Of a DNA stretch of 9,103 bases, positions 1 through 5,636 are shown one piece after another. Source of the stretch: an uncultured Collinsella sp. Its GTDB lineage: Bacteria > Actinomycetota > Coriobacteriia > Coriobacteriales > Coriobacteriaceae. The stretch spans positions 1 through 9,103 of the forward strand of contig CAAEOW010000139.1 in NCBI GenBank assembly GCA_900757705.1. The letters are read 5' to 3'. Both the position numbers and the translations under genes were made by a program. Position 1 is the first letter of the stretch; each line of letters opens with the position of its first letter. The notes under the pieces were generated by a model. It worked only from the letters and a program-made list of their open reading frames with translations, did no database searches and had not been told where the DNA came from.

Positions 1-3
1 CCG

Positions 4-639
4 TTAGAACTCGGCAAATTCGGGAGCGCCGCCCTCAATCTCCTCGCGCCCCGCCATAAGCTCGCGCATCTTGGCGCAAAACGACTCCTGCTCCCCTGCC
101 TTAAACACCAAATGAAGTTTCACGGCATCCGTGAAATCGGTATCCAAAACCTTGGCACCCAAATCCAGCGCCAAACGAAGCACCTGCTCATACTGCGGAT
201 AGGCCACATGCACGACAACCAGCACGACGCTCGTCATCTCGACGATCTGCCCGGCCTCCCGAGCCGCGGCCACCGCCGCCTGCGTCGCCGCGGTATAGGC
301 GCGTACCAAGCCACCAGGCCCCAACAACGTACCACCAAAATAGCGCGTCACCACGCAGCAAACATTTTTGAGCCCCGCACCGCGCAGCACCTCGAGCGTC
401 GGCATGCCGCTCGTGCGGCTCGGCTCACCGTCATCGCTCTGGCGCTCACGTCCATCGGCCAAAATCCACGCGGGCACATTATGTCGAGCGTCGTAATGAC
501 GCTTGCGAACCATCTCGATAAAGGCATTCGCCTCGTCCTCGGACTCAATATGGACCAGCTGGGCAATAAACCGGCTCTTGCGGTCCACAAACTCGCCCGA
601 AGCCTCAATATTCGATTGCAGAGTAAAATAGCTGTCCAA
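4..639 (-). CDS. yigZ: YigZ/IMPACT family protein
   Basis: This is a complete gene of about 211 residues, the usual YigZ length. Numbered from the first possible TTG at 642, the conserved IMPACT-family block DDGEPSRTSGMPTLEVL lies at about residues 70-86, and VTRYFGGTLLGPGGLVRAY at 98-116. The remaining roughly 75 residues fit the small ferredoxin-like C-terminal domain (DUF1949) of this family. The family is conserved in bacteria and related to eukaryotic IMPACT, a regulator of translation through Gcn2; its bacterial role is poorly defined, so no reaction is assigned. Two TTG codons are adjacent (642 and 639), with an in-frame TGA shortly upstream. GAGGGG lies only 2 bases from the TTG at 642 but 5 bases from the one at 639, so I chose 639. 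The stop is TAA at 4-6. The family assignment is firm; the start is less certain. Confidence 0.93.
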   Translation of the reverse strand: MDSYFTLQSNIEASGEFVDRKSRFIAQLVHIESEDEANAFIEMVRKRHYDARHNVPAWILADGRERQSDDGEPSRTSGMPTLEVLRGAGLKNVCCVVTRYFGGTLLGPGGLVRAYTAATQAAVAAAREAGQIVEMTSVVLVVVHVAYPQYEQVLRLALDLGAKVLDTDFTDAVKLHLVFKAGEQESFCAKMRELMAGREEIEGGAPEFAEF

Positions 640-679
640 CAAAGCCCCTCAACAACAAGCAAAGCAACAAACAGCCTCA

Positions 680-699
680 ATAATACGGCAAAGGCCGTA
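680..699 (-). promoter_or_regulatory. Possible yigZ promoter -10 with inverted repeat
   Basis: On the minus strand a TATTAT hexamer (680-685) lies about 40 bases upstream of yigZ. A perfect 6-bp inverted repeat, TACGGC-AAAG-GCCGTA (684-699), abuts it. There is no convincing -35 hexamer (GATTAT at 17-base spacing), so this is only a candidate promoter. The palindrome could be an operator or a small leader hairpin. Confidence 0.3.
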
Positions 700-783
700 C
701 CGATAATCCCGGTAAATAGAACGGCAACGCCAATGACCAGGCAAAAACAGCGAGATGCCAAGAACGGAACCGCCGATGATTCC

Positions 784-904
784 GTCAACGAAAGCGAGAA
801 CCCGTCAGCGCGAGCAAGGTGCCTTGAAAGACGAGGGCATTGACCTTATGGTCATGCCCGAAGGCTTGAAAGGCAGATTGCCGCGCTGACGGGTTCGCAG
901 CGTC
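784..904 (+). ncRNA. Structured palindromic element, copy 1 (candidate RNA)
   Basis: A 15-bp perfect outer stem (798-812 with 882-896) is followed by a bulged A at 813. Next come a GCAA/TTGC stem (814-817 with 878-881), a small internal loop and TGCCT/AGGCA. A purine-rich internal loop carries TTGAAAG on both sides. The structure ends in a hairpin: GGGCAT/ATGCCC, an unpaired T, GACC/GGTC and a TTAT loop (835-859). Short conserved flanks, GTCAACGAAA and GCAGCGTC, bound it. The same architecture recurs at 3900-4013 with a diverged but still paired outer stem. A wobble pair in the other copy suggests that the plus strand is the RNA sense. It lies between rnpB and yigZ, 7 bases beyond the rnpB 3' end. 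I cannot name the class. A published motif called Collinsella-1 RNA is one candidate to compare. A palindromic DNA repeat or MITE-like element is the alternative. Confidence 0.65.
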
Positions 905-911
905 AACAAAG

Positions 912-1275
912 TGCCGAGTGGGCCGATAAGCCGGGTTCTGTCGTGAACGGTCATTTATCTTGTCTGCACGTTACCGTGCAGCTCCACGCACGCTACCCGA
1001 ACGCGGACCGGGCCGGCCCATAGCGTTCCTATTCGCGCTTGCTCCGGATGGGGCTTGCCAAGCCGCCGTGTTGCCACGACGCTGGTGGTCTCTTACACCA
1101 CCGTTTCAGCTTTTCCCTTTACGCCTTGCGGCGCAGGTGGGAGTCTTCTTTTCTGCGGCGCTTTCCGTCGGATCACTCCGCCCGGCCGTTAGCCGGCATC
1201 CCGCCCTCTGGAGCCCGGACTTTCCTCACGCGTACCGCAAGCAGTACATCGCGCGACCGTCTGGCCCACTCAGCA
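912..1275 (-). ncRNA. rnpB: RNase P RNA, bacterial type A-like
   Basis: This is the catalytic RNA of ribonuclease P, which removes the 5' leader from precursor tRNAs together with RnpA. On the minus strand the near-universal 5' block GAGGAAAGTCCGGGCTCC is present. Near the 3' end are the conserved AGATAAATGACCG and ACAGAACCCGGCTTAT segments. The two ends form a 13-bp P1 helix (1263-1275 with 912-924) containing one G-T wobble, which sets the mature ends to within a few bases. The length of about 364 bases is typical of type A. A -10 element sits 7 bases upstream of the 5' end. No U-rich intrinsic terminator follows; instead the structured element at 784-904 begins 7 bases beyond the 3' end. 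Identity is certain; the exact ends are inferred from P1. Confidence 0.96.
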
Positions 1276-1282
1276 GTGCAAG

Positions 1283-1309
1283 AGTGTAGCACACCGTTGT
1301 CACAGGCAA
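1283..1309 (-). promoter_or_regulatory. rnpB promoter
   Basis: On the minus strand TACACT (1283-1288) is a good -10 hexamer whose expected start point falls at about 1275, exactly where the P1 helix of rnpB begins. The best -35 candidate is TTGCCT (1304-1309) at a short 15-base spacing. The -10 is well supported by position; the -35 is weak. Confidence 0.55.
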
Positions 1310-1555
1310 TGGCACAACACAAGCGTTCGACACGATAAACCAAGAACCACGCTATGCAGTACAATAGTATCGTCGATGGGCAACGTCGTCAGTCGAGACG
1401 CGACCGCGCTCCGCACCCCTCCGTCTACTCGGTGCGTTCCCGCCTCCTCCCCGAGGCGGGATGTCGGCATTTTTCATGCACCGACAACCAAATAGCCCGT
1501 GAACAGCCTAGGCGGCATTGCACACGGGCGGCATCGCGCACCTCAGCAACAAATG
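1291..1555. other. Non-coding gap between rpsA terminator and rnpB, with hairpins
   Basis: No plausible gene is seen here. The stretch holds three overlapping pairing options. CCCGCCTC pairs with GAGGCGGG (1439-1446/1453-1460). GTCGGCAT pairs with ATG-CA-CCGAC (1463-1470/1476-1485). TCGGTGC pairs with GCACCGA (1429-1435/1478-1484), enclosing the first hairpin. The second and third share bases and exclude each other. A plus-strand TACAAT at 1360-1365 could be a -10 but lacks a -35. It may be a small RNA on either strand, or only GC-rich spacer. Confidence 0.3.
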
Positions 1556-1590
1556 CAAAAAGGGACCCGTCCATTGCGGACGGATCCCTT
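1556..1590 (-). terminator. rpsA intrinsic terminator
   Basis: On the minus strand AAGGGATCCGTCC pairs with GGACGGGTCCCTT (13 bp with one T-G wobble) around a GCAAT loop, followed by a T run. It starts 24 bases after the rpsA stop codon, as expected for a Rho-independent terminator. Confidence 0.9.
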
Positions 1591-1614
1591 AAAACAAGTG
1601 ATCGTCAAACCGAT

Positions 1615-2781
1615 CTACTCGGCGTCGGTCTCCTCGTCCTTCTTCTCGGAAGGCAGCGGGGTAACCTCGATCTCGACGCCCAGAGTCTCAGCAGCAGACT
1701 TCATGGACAGGGAGATACGACGACGGTCGAGGTCGATCTCCATGACCTTGACCTGAACCTTGTCGCCCACGTGGGTGACCTGAGAAGGCTGATCGACGTG
1801 CTTGTTGGCCATCTCGGAGATGTGCACCAGGCCCTCGATGCCCTCGCCCAGGTCGACGAAAGCGCCGAACGGGACAAGCTTGGTCACAGTGCCCTCGACG
1901 ATAGCGCCGACGGGGTACTTCTTGACCAGTGCGCGCCACGGATCCTCGGTGGTCTGCTTGAGACCCAGGGAGATGCGCTCGCGGTTGAGATCGACGTCGA
2001 GAACCTCGACCTCGACCTCCTGGCCGACCTTGACAACCTCGGAAGGATGGTTGACGTGGTTCCAGGAGAGCTCGGAGATGTGGATGAGGCCATCGATACC
2101 GCCGAGGTCGACGAAAGCGCCGAAGTCGACGATGGAGGAAACGGTGCCCTGGAGACGCATGCCAGACTTGAGCTTGGACAGGATCTCGGAGCGCTCGGCC
2201 TTACGGGACTCCTCGAGCACGACGCGACGGGAGAGGACGACGTTGTTGCGGTTGCGGTCCATCTCGATGACGCGGGCCTCGATGCGGGTGCCCATGTAGG
2301 AGGTGAGGTCCTTGACACGACGGAGGTCGACGAGGGAGGCAGGCAGGAAGCCACGCAGGCCGATGTCGAGGATCAGGCCGCCCTTGACAACCTCGATAAC
2401 CTCGCCCTCGACGTTCTCGCCGGAGTTGAACTTCTCCTCGATGCGGTTCCAAGCACGCTCGTACTCGGCACGCTTCTTGGACAGGACCAGACGACCGTCC
2501 TTGTCCTCCTTCTGGAGAACCAGAGCCTCGATGGGATCACCGAGTGCAACGATGTCTGCAGGGTTAGCGTCCTTGCGGATGGACAGCTCGCGGACCGGGA
2601 TAACGCCCTCGGACTTGAATCCGATGTCAACGAGCACCTCGTCATGCTCGATCTTAACGACAGTGCCGTTAACGAGATCGCCCTCATCAAAGTCGGTAAT
2701 CGTACCGTCGATGAGGTTGTTCATCTCCTCCTCATTGACATCGTCAAGAGAGAAAATGGACGAGTTCTGAATCTCACTCAA
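1615..2781 (-). CDS. rpsA: 30S ribosomal protein S1, four S1 domains
   Basis: The protein has 388 residues and is built from four S1 RNA-binding (OB-fold) repeats at about 35-102, 120-186, 206-275 and 292-361. It has an acidic N-terminal lead and a charged, low-complexity tail. Domains 3 and 4 carry the classic FGAFVDLG...GLIHISE/GLVHISE signature; domains 1 and 2 are more diverged, as in S1 proteins generally. S1 binds mRNA on the small ribosomal subunit and helps translation start. The length fits the short form of Gram-positive and actinobacterial lineages rather than the six-domain proteobacterial form. The start is TTG at 2779-2781, preceded by AAAGGGG at 7-base spacing; the next ATG is 19 codons in and would remove conserved sequence. 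A strong terminator follows, so it is probably transcribed alone. A long plus-strand frame across it is a shadow. Confidence 0.96.
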   Translation of the reverse strand: MSEIQNSSIFSLDDVNEEEMNNLIDGTITDFDEGDLVNGTVVKIEHDEVLVDIGFKSEGVIPVRELSIRKDANPADIVALGDPIEALVLQKEDKDGRLVLSKKRAEYERAWNRIEEKFNSGENVEGEVIEVVKGGLILDIGLRGFLPASLVDLRRVKDLTSYMGTRIEARVIEMDRNRNNVVLSRRVVLEESRKAERSEILSKLKSGMRLQGTVSSIVDFGAFVDLGGIDGLIHISELSWNHVNHPSEVVKVGQEVEVEVLDVDLNRERISLGLKQTTEDPWRALVKKYPVGAIVEGTVTKLVPFGAFVDLGEGIEGLVHISEMANKHVDQPSQVTHVGDKVQVKVMEIDLDRRRISLSMKSAAETLGVEIEVTPLPSEKKDEETDAE

Positions 2782-2813
2782 AGGTGGACCCCTTTCGAAC
2801 TACGGGGCCCCGA

Positions 2814-2842
2814 TTGCTAGGACCTACAGAAGGGTGCGACAA
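2814..2842 (-). promoter_or_regulatory. Possible rpsA promoter
   Basis: On the minus strand TTGTCG (2837-2842) and TAGCAA (2814-2819) are separated by exactly 17 bases, giving a leader of about 25 bases before the TTG start. The leader includes the palindrome CGGGGCCCCG (2803-2812). The hexamers are imperfect. The -35 lies inside the 26-base motif that recurs at 6919-6944, so the site may be regulatory rather than the promoter itself. Confidence 0.4.
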
Positions 2843-2844
2843 GC
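2819..2844. repeat. 26-base shared motif, copy 1 (upstream of rpsA)
   Basis: The plus-strand sequence AGGACCTACAGAAG, a 4-base spacer and CGACAAGC recur at 6919-6944 with one mismatch outside the spacer and the same spacing. It sits 38 bases upstream of the rpsA start. It may be a protein-binding site, a promoter fragment or a short dispersed repeat. Confidence 0.45.
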
Positions 2845-2965
2845 ACACAACGTTTAGGAACACTCGGGAGCCGACAGATACTAATGTGACGCTTATGCAA
2901 TCACGTTCGTATAGGTTACGGGGAAATGAGTCCGATTTCAAGCGTGAACTGCGATTTTTTACTCG

Positions 2966-3007
2966 TGTGGAGACTTTTTCGTAATCTTATGGACAGCCGT
3001 CTCCACA
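2966..3007. repeat. 9-bp inverted repeat between rpsA and the HAD gene
   Basis: TGTGGAGAC (2966-2974) is perfectly complementary to GTCTCCACA (2999-3007), with a 24-base loop. It lies in the 316-base divergent region between rpsA and the HAD gene, just before the HAD gene's TTGACG hexamer. It could be a paired operator or an RNA hairpin. The rest of the region (2845-2965) shows no gene. Confidence 0.45.
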
Positions 3008-3009
3008 AC

Positions 3010-3052
3010 TTGACGATAAGCAGTTTGCCTATACGCCTTTGAGGTAAAGTAT
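3010..3052 (+). promoter_or_regulatory. Probable promoter region of the HAD gene
   Basis: TTGACG (3010-3015) is followed by TATACG (3030-3035) at a short 14-base spacing. Alternatively, TTTGCC (3024-3029) pairs with TAAAGT (3045-3050) at 15 bases or AAGTAT (3047-3052) at 17. A promoter is expected here because the gene diverges from rpsA, but I cannot decide which pair is used. Confidence 0.35.
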
Positions 3053-3097
3053 CCGGAGCCAACGATTCTGGAACGATTTATCGAGAAAGGTGCCCGC

Positions 3098-3856
3098 GTG
3101 CTCAAAGCAGTCGTTTTCGATATGGACGAAACGCTTCTTAGCATCAACCTCAACGCGTTCATCCTTCGCTATTTTAAGGATGTCTCGTCGATGCTCGCGG
3201 ATATCGGTCGCCGCAGCCACGGCGGCACGATGGCGCGCCTCGGCACCATCTTGGTCGACCTCAACGCCAATCGCCGAAGCGGCACGGATAATCGTACCAA
3301 TCTTGAGTTCTACCAAGAAGAGGTTGAGCGCCGGTGCGGCATTTGCCTCTCGGACCCACTCATCTACGAGGCGTTTACCTACTACGACCGCGAAGTTCTT
3401 CCGTACAAGAACGACGATGTCATCAACGCCCACGCCATGCCCGGCGCACACGCCGCGCTTCAGGCCGTACAGGATGCAGGACTGCGTTGCGCGCTCTTTA
3501 CCAACCCCAGCTTTCCGCAGGGGGCCATCGAGTGCCGCATGGGTTGGGGCGATCTGGCCGACGCCCCCTTTGAGCTCGTCACGCACATGGGAAACACCAC
3601 CCGCTGCAAGCCCGATGCCACCTACTATCTAGAGCAGCTTCAGGTGATGGGGCTCGAGCCGCACGAGGTCCTCATGGTAGGCAACGACCCCAAGCGCGAC
3701 TTCCCCAGCCCCGCCTGCGGCATTCAGACTGCCTATGTGGGCCAAGGCAAGCCCAGCCGAGCCACCTGGCGCGGAACCATGGAAGACTTCGCCCGCGACT
3801 TTAACGCCGTAGTAGAAGCTTTCTACGAACACCAAGTAGCCGACGAACTGTCATAG
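3098..3856 (+). CDS. HAD-superfamily hydrolase
   Basis: This 252-residue protein carries all four haloacid dehalogenase motifs. Motif I is DMDETLL, with D8 as nucleophile and D10 as acid/base. Motif II is LFTNPS, with T135. Motif III is the lysine in CKPD, K171. Motif IV is VGNDPKRD, with D197 and D201 binding Mg2+. The roughly 100-residue helical insert after motif I fits a C1-type cap, as in subfamily I phosphatases. It is soluble, with no signal peptide. The substrate cannot be deduced; sugar-phosphate and nucleotide phosphatases are both possible. The start is GTG at 3098, supported by AGAAAGG 7 bases upstream and by the family's usual start just before motif I. It is probably monocistronic, ending 43 bases before the structured element at 3900. 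Confidence 0.9.
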   Translation: MLKAVVFDMDETLLSINLNAFILRYFKDVSSMLADIGRRSHGGTMARLGTILVDLNANRRSGTDNRTNLEFYQEEVERRCGICLSDPLIYEAFTYYDREVLPYKNDDVINAHAMPGAHAALQAVQDAGLRCALFTNPSFPQGAIECRMGWGDLADAPFELVTHMGNTTRCKPDATYYLEQLQVMGLEPHEVLMVGNDPKRDFPSPACGIQTAYVGQGKPSRATWRGTMEDFARDFNAVVEAFYEHQVADELS

Positions 3857-3899
3857 GACCCCTCGCTCCAAACAAAATGGCGCCGCAGGTTGAGCACAA

Positions 3900-4013
3900 G
3901 TCAGCGAAAATGCCCCTAAGCGAGCAATGCGCCTTGAAAGAGGAGGGCATAGGCCTTCTGGCCATGCCCGACGATTGAAAGGCAGATTGCCGCTTAGGGG
4001 CGTTTGCAGCGTC
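3900..4013 (+). ncRNA. Structured palindromic element, copy 2 (candidate RNA)
   Basis: It has the same layout as the element at 784-904. The 15-bp outer stem (3908-3922 with 3991-4005) includes one T-G wobble. Then come bulged A3923, a GCAAT/ATTGC stem, a GCCT/AGGC stem, TTGAAAG on both sides of an internal loop, and a hairpin of GGGCAT/ATGCCC, unpaired A, GGCC/GGCC and a TTCT loop (3945-3969). Flanks GTCAGCGAAA and GCAGCGTC match copy 1. The core is identical to copy 1 at 59 of 69 aligned positions. The outer stem differs at eight pairs, and all eight remain paired. It lies between the convergent 3' ends of the HAD gene and cyuA. It is a strong candidate for a conserved structured RNA; a repeated DNA palindrome is the alternative. 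Confidence 0.65.
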
Positions 4014-4018
4014 GACTG

Positions 4019-4046
4019 GTTACGCGGTTTGGTAAAACCGCGTAAC
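4019..4046. terminator. 12-bp palindrome at the cyuA stop codon
   Basis: GTTACGCGGTTT and AAACCGCGTAAC pair perfectly around a GGTA loop, and the stem touches the cyuA stop codon. There is no T run on either side, so it may act as a 3'-end stabiliser or a weak terminator for cyuA rather than a classical intrinsic terminator. Confidence 0.5.
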
Positions 4047-5365
4047 TAGCACACCTGCGTTTTGCCGATCATGATGTTGAGGATCTCGACGTCGGTATCT
4101 TTCATGCCCACGCGGCCTACGTAGCCCATGCTGGCAATCGTCTGCTCGACGGTATCCTGGATCAGGCCCTCGCCGGCACGGAAGCCGCGGCCCTGCATGG
4201 CCATATCGTGGCCCAGAATCGCCGCATCAACGGCAGCCGAGATCTTGGCGGCACAGCTCGCCTTGGCGCCGTCGCACACGATGCCGCCCACGTTGCCAAG
4301 CGTATTCGAGACCGTCGCGCCAATCTGCTCGCGCGTGCCACCGCACAGCCAGGTAATCGCAGCGCCGGCACCGCACGCGGCGCAAATAGCACCGCAAAAC
4401 GCCGAGAGCGCACCAATATAGCTCTTGATATGCACGGCGATAAGATCGGACAGCATCACGGCGCGCACCAGGCGCTCGTGGTCGCAGCGCAGGTACTCGG
4501 CATACTCCATGACGGGCAATGCGCAGGTAATGCCTTGATTGCCCGAGCCGCACACAATGGCGACCGGCAGCGCGCAGCCGTTCATGCGGGCGTCGGACCC
4601 GGCGGCCGCACGGGCACGGGCACGGCAGGCGACGTCATCGGCACGAGCACCCAGCAGCGTACGGCCCACCTCGGCGCCCCAAGCGTGCGCAAGGCCCTCG
4701 GCACTGATCGCGCCATTCAGCTCAATCTGACGCTCAACGGCAGCGCGGGCGTCCTCAATGTCGCCGTCCTCGATAAAGTCAATGATGGACTCAATCGACA
4801 TGGGCGTGTCGGCCTTATCCGCCGCTCGCTCGGCCACCACACGCTCGGCGCAGGCGGCACACTCCCCCGCCGACTTGCCGCATACCGGAATACCGTCGAG
4901 CGTATGGCACGTGACGTTGGTGTGGTGGTCGGTAATCTCGACGACCGCGGTATGGCCCCCGGCCGTCGCAGTCACCTTGATGTAGAGGTTGGGCACACCC
5001 TCGACAAGCGACACATCGCAGTAGCCAGCGTCGGCGAGGAGCTCGGCCACACGTGCACGGTCTTCATCGTTAACGCTCTCAAGCACCTCGAGCGCGCTCT
5101 TGGCGTCGCCGCCCACGGCACCCAGCACGGCCGCGGCTTCAATACCGTGCATACCGCCCGAGTTGGGCACGGTCACGCTCTTGACGTTCTTGATGATGTT
5201 GCCCGAGCAGGCAACGTCCATGTGATCGGGTTCACAGGCGAGCGTCTGGCTCGCCAGCGCCGCTGCATAGGCAACGGCAATGGGCTCGGTGCAACCGAGT
5301 GCACAGACAAGCTCGCGGTTCAAAACATCGCAAAACGCGGCATCACGAAGGGAATCGGTAGGCAT
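4046..5365 (-). CDS. cyuA: L-cysteine desulfidase, CyuA/YhaM (UPF0597) family
   Basis: The protein has 439 residues, full length for the UPF0597/serine-dehydratase-alpha-like family. Family motifs are present: GCTEPIA (24-30), SGNIIKN (54-60), GSGNQGI (273-279), FCGAICAACGAGAA (323-336) and GIVCDGAKASCAAK (361-374). Characterised members are oxygen-sensitive [4Fe-4S] enzymes that break L-cysteine into pyruvate, ammonia and sulfide. The cysteine in GCTEPIA and those in the two C-terminal motifs are the likely cluster ligands. An anaerobic gut organism suits this chemistry. It is cytoplasmic with no signal peptide. The start is ATG with AGGAGA 5 bases upstream. No transporter or regulator gene lies beside it. 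It has its own promoter at 5402-5431, overlapped by an inverted repeat. Specificity for cysteine over serine or another amino acid is inferred from the family. Confidence 0.88.
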   Translation of the reverse strand: MPTDSLRDAAFCDVLNRELVCALGCTEPIAVAYAAALASQTLACEPDHMDVACSGNIIKNVKSVTVPNSGGMHGIEAAAVLGAVGGDAKSALEVLESVNDEDRARVAELLADAGYCDVSLVEGVPNLYIKVTATAGGHTAVVEITDHHTNVTCHTLDGIPVCGKSAGECAACAERVVAERAADKADTPMSIESIIDFIEDGDIEDARAAVERQIELNGAISAEGLAHAWGAEVGRTLLGARADDVACRARARAAAGSDARMNGCALPVAIVCGSGNQGITCALPVMEYAEYLRCDHERLVRAVMLSDLIAVHIKSYIGALSAFCGAICAACGAGAAITWLCGGTREQIGATVSNTLGNVGGIVCDGAKASCAAKISAAVDAAILGHDMAMQGRGFRAGEGLIQDTVEQTIASMGYVGRVGMKDTDVEILNIMIGKTQVC

Positions 5366-5401
5366 AGGTATCTCCTACTTGTATAACGGACTGGGCTCTC
5401 A

Positions 5402-5431
5402 ATAATAGTTAGCTCCTTTATTTGATAACAA
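5402..5431 (-). promoter_or_regulatory. cyuA promoter
   Basis: On the minus strand TTGTTA (5426-5431) and TATTAT (5402-5407) are 18 bases apart, and the -10 lies about 36 bases upstream of the cyuA start codon. This is a good match to a housekeeping sigma-factor promoter. Confidence 0.6.
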
Positions 5432-5440
5432 TGCATCAAA
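5421..5440. promoter_or_regulatory. Candidate operator over the cyuA -35
   Basis: TTTGAT-N8-ATCAAA is a perfect 6-bp inverted repeat whose left half overlaps the -35 hexamer of cyuA, where a repressor would block transcription. The half-sites resemble FNR/Crp-family arms, but the 8-base gap differs from the FNR spacing of 4. The regulator is unknown. Confidence 0.4.
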
Positions 5441-5530
5441 AACCGCAACCCAAGTTCCGGCGGACGGCGTTCAAGCGCAAACTGACAGCATTAATTCATG
5501 AGAAGTAAGTCTTGTTGCATGCTAAAGCGT

Positions 5531-5559
5531 TTGACCAAAAAACGCCCGAGCGTTTACAC
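5531..5559 (+). promoter_or_regulatory. rpiB promoter with internal inverted repeat
   Basis: TTGACC (5531-5536) is followed by TTTACA (5553-5558, spacing 16) or TTACAC (5554-5559, spacing 17). Between them lies AAACGC-CCGA-GCGTTT (5540-5555), a perfect 6-bp inverted repeat placed as an operator would be. A second AGCGTTT stands at 5526-5532. TATCAT at 5571-5576 is an alternative -10. Confidence 0.45.
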
Positions 5560-5636
5560 AAAAGTCGCGCTATCATGCAGTCGAACGCGGTAAAACCTTT
5601 AGCAATTCCGCCGCACGGACCAGAGAGGAACCACTC

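Noticed and set aside
348..788. 146-codon minus-strand hydrophobic open frame
   Set aside because: It overlaps most of yigZ out of frame and has no ribosome binding site. The hydrophobic start comes from T-rich spacer.
112..843. 243-codon plus-strand open frame
   Set aside because: It is antisense to yigZ and runs through the structured element. The arginine- and histidine-rich product has no recognisable features.
960..1289. Small open frames over 960-1364
   Set aside because: They overlap RNase P RNA, whose conserved blocks and P1 helix explain the sequence.
1354..2820. 488-codon plus-strand open frame
   Set aside because: It is antisense to rpsA, whose S1 domains are unmistakable. The leucine- and aspartate-rich product is typical of a shadow of a GC-rich gene.
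784..4013. Reading the two palindromic elements as ends of one transposon
   Set aside because: They are in the same orientation, each is a complete structure, and the DNA between them is ordinary housekeeping genes (rnpB, rpsA, HAD) with no transposase.
4208..5386. 392-codon plus-strand open frame
   Set aside because: It is antisense to cyuA, which has conserved family motifs, a good ribosome binding site and a promoter. This frame has none.
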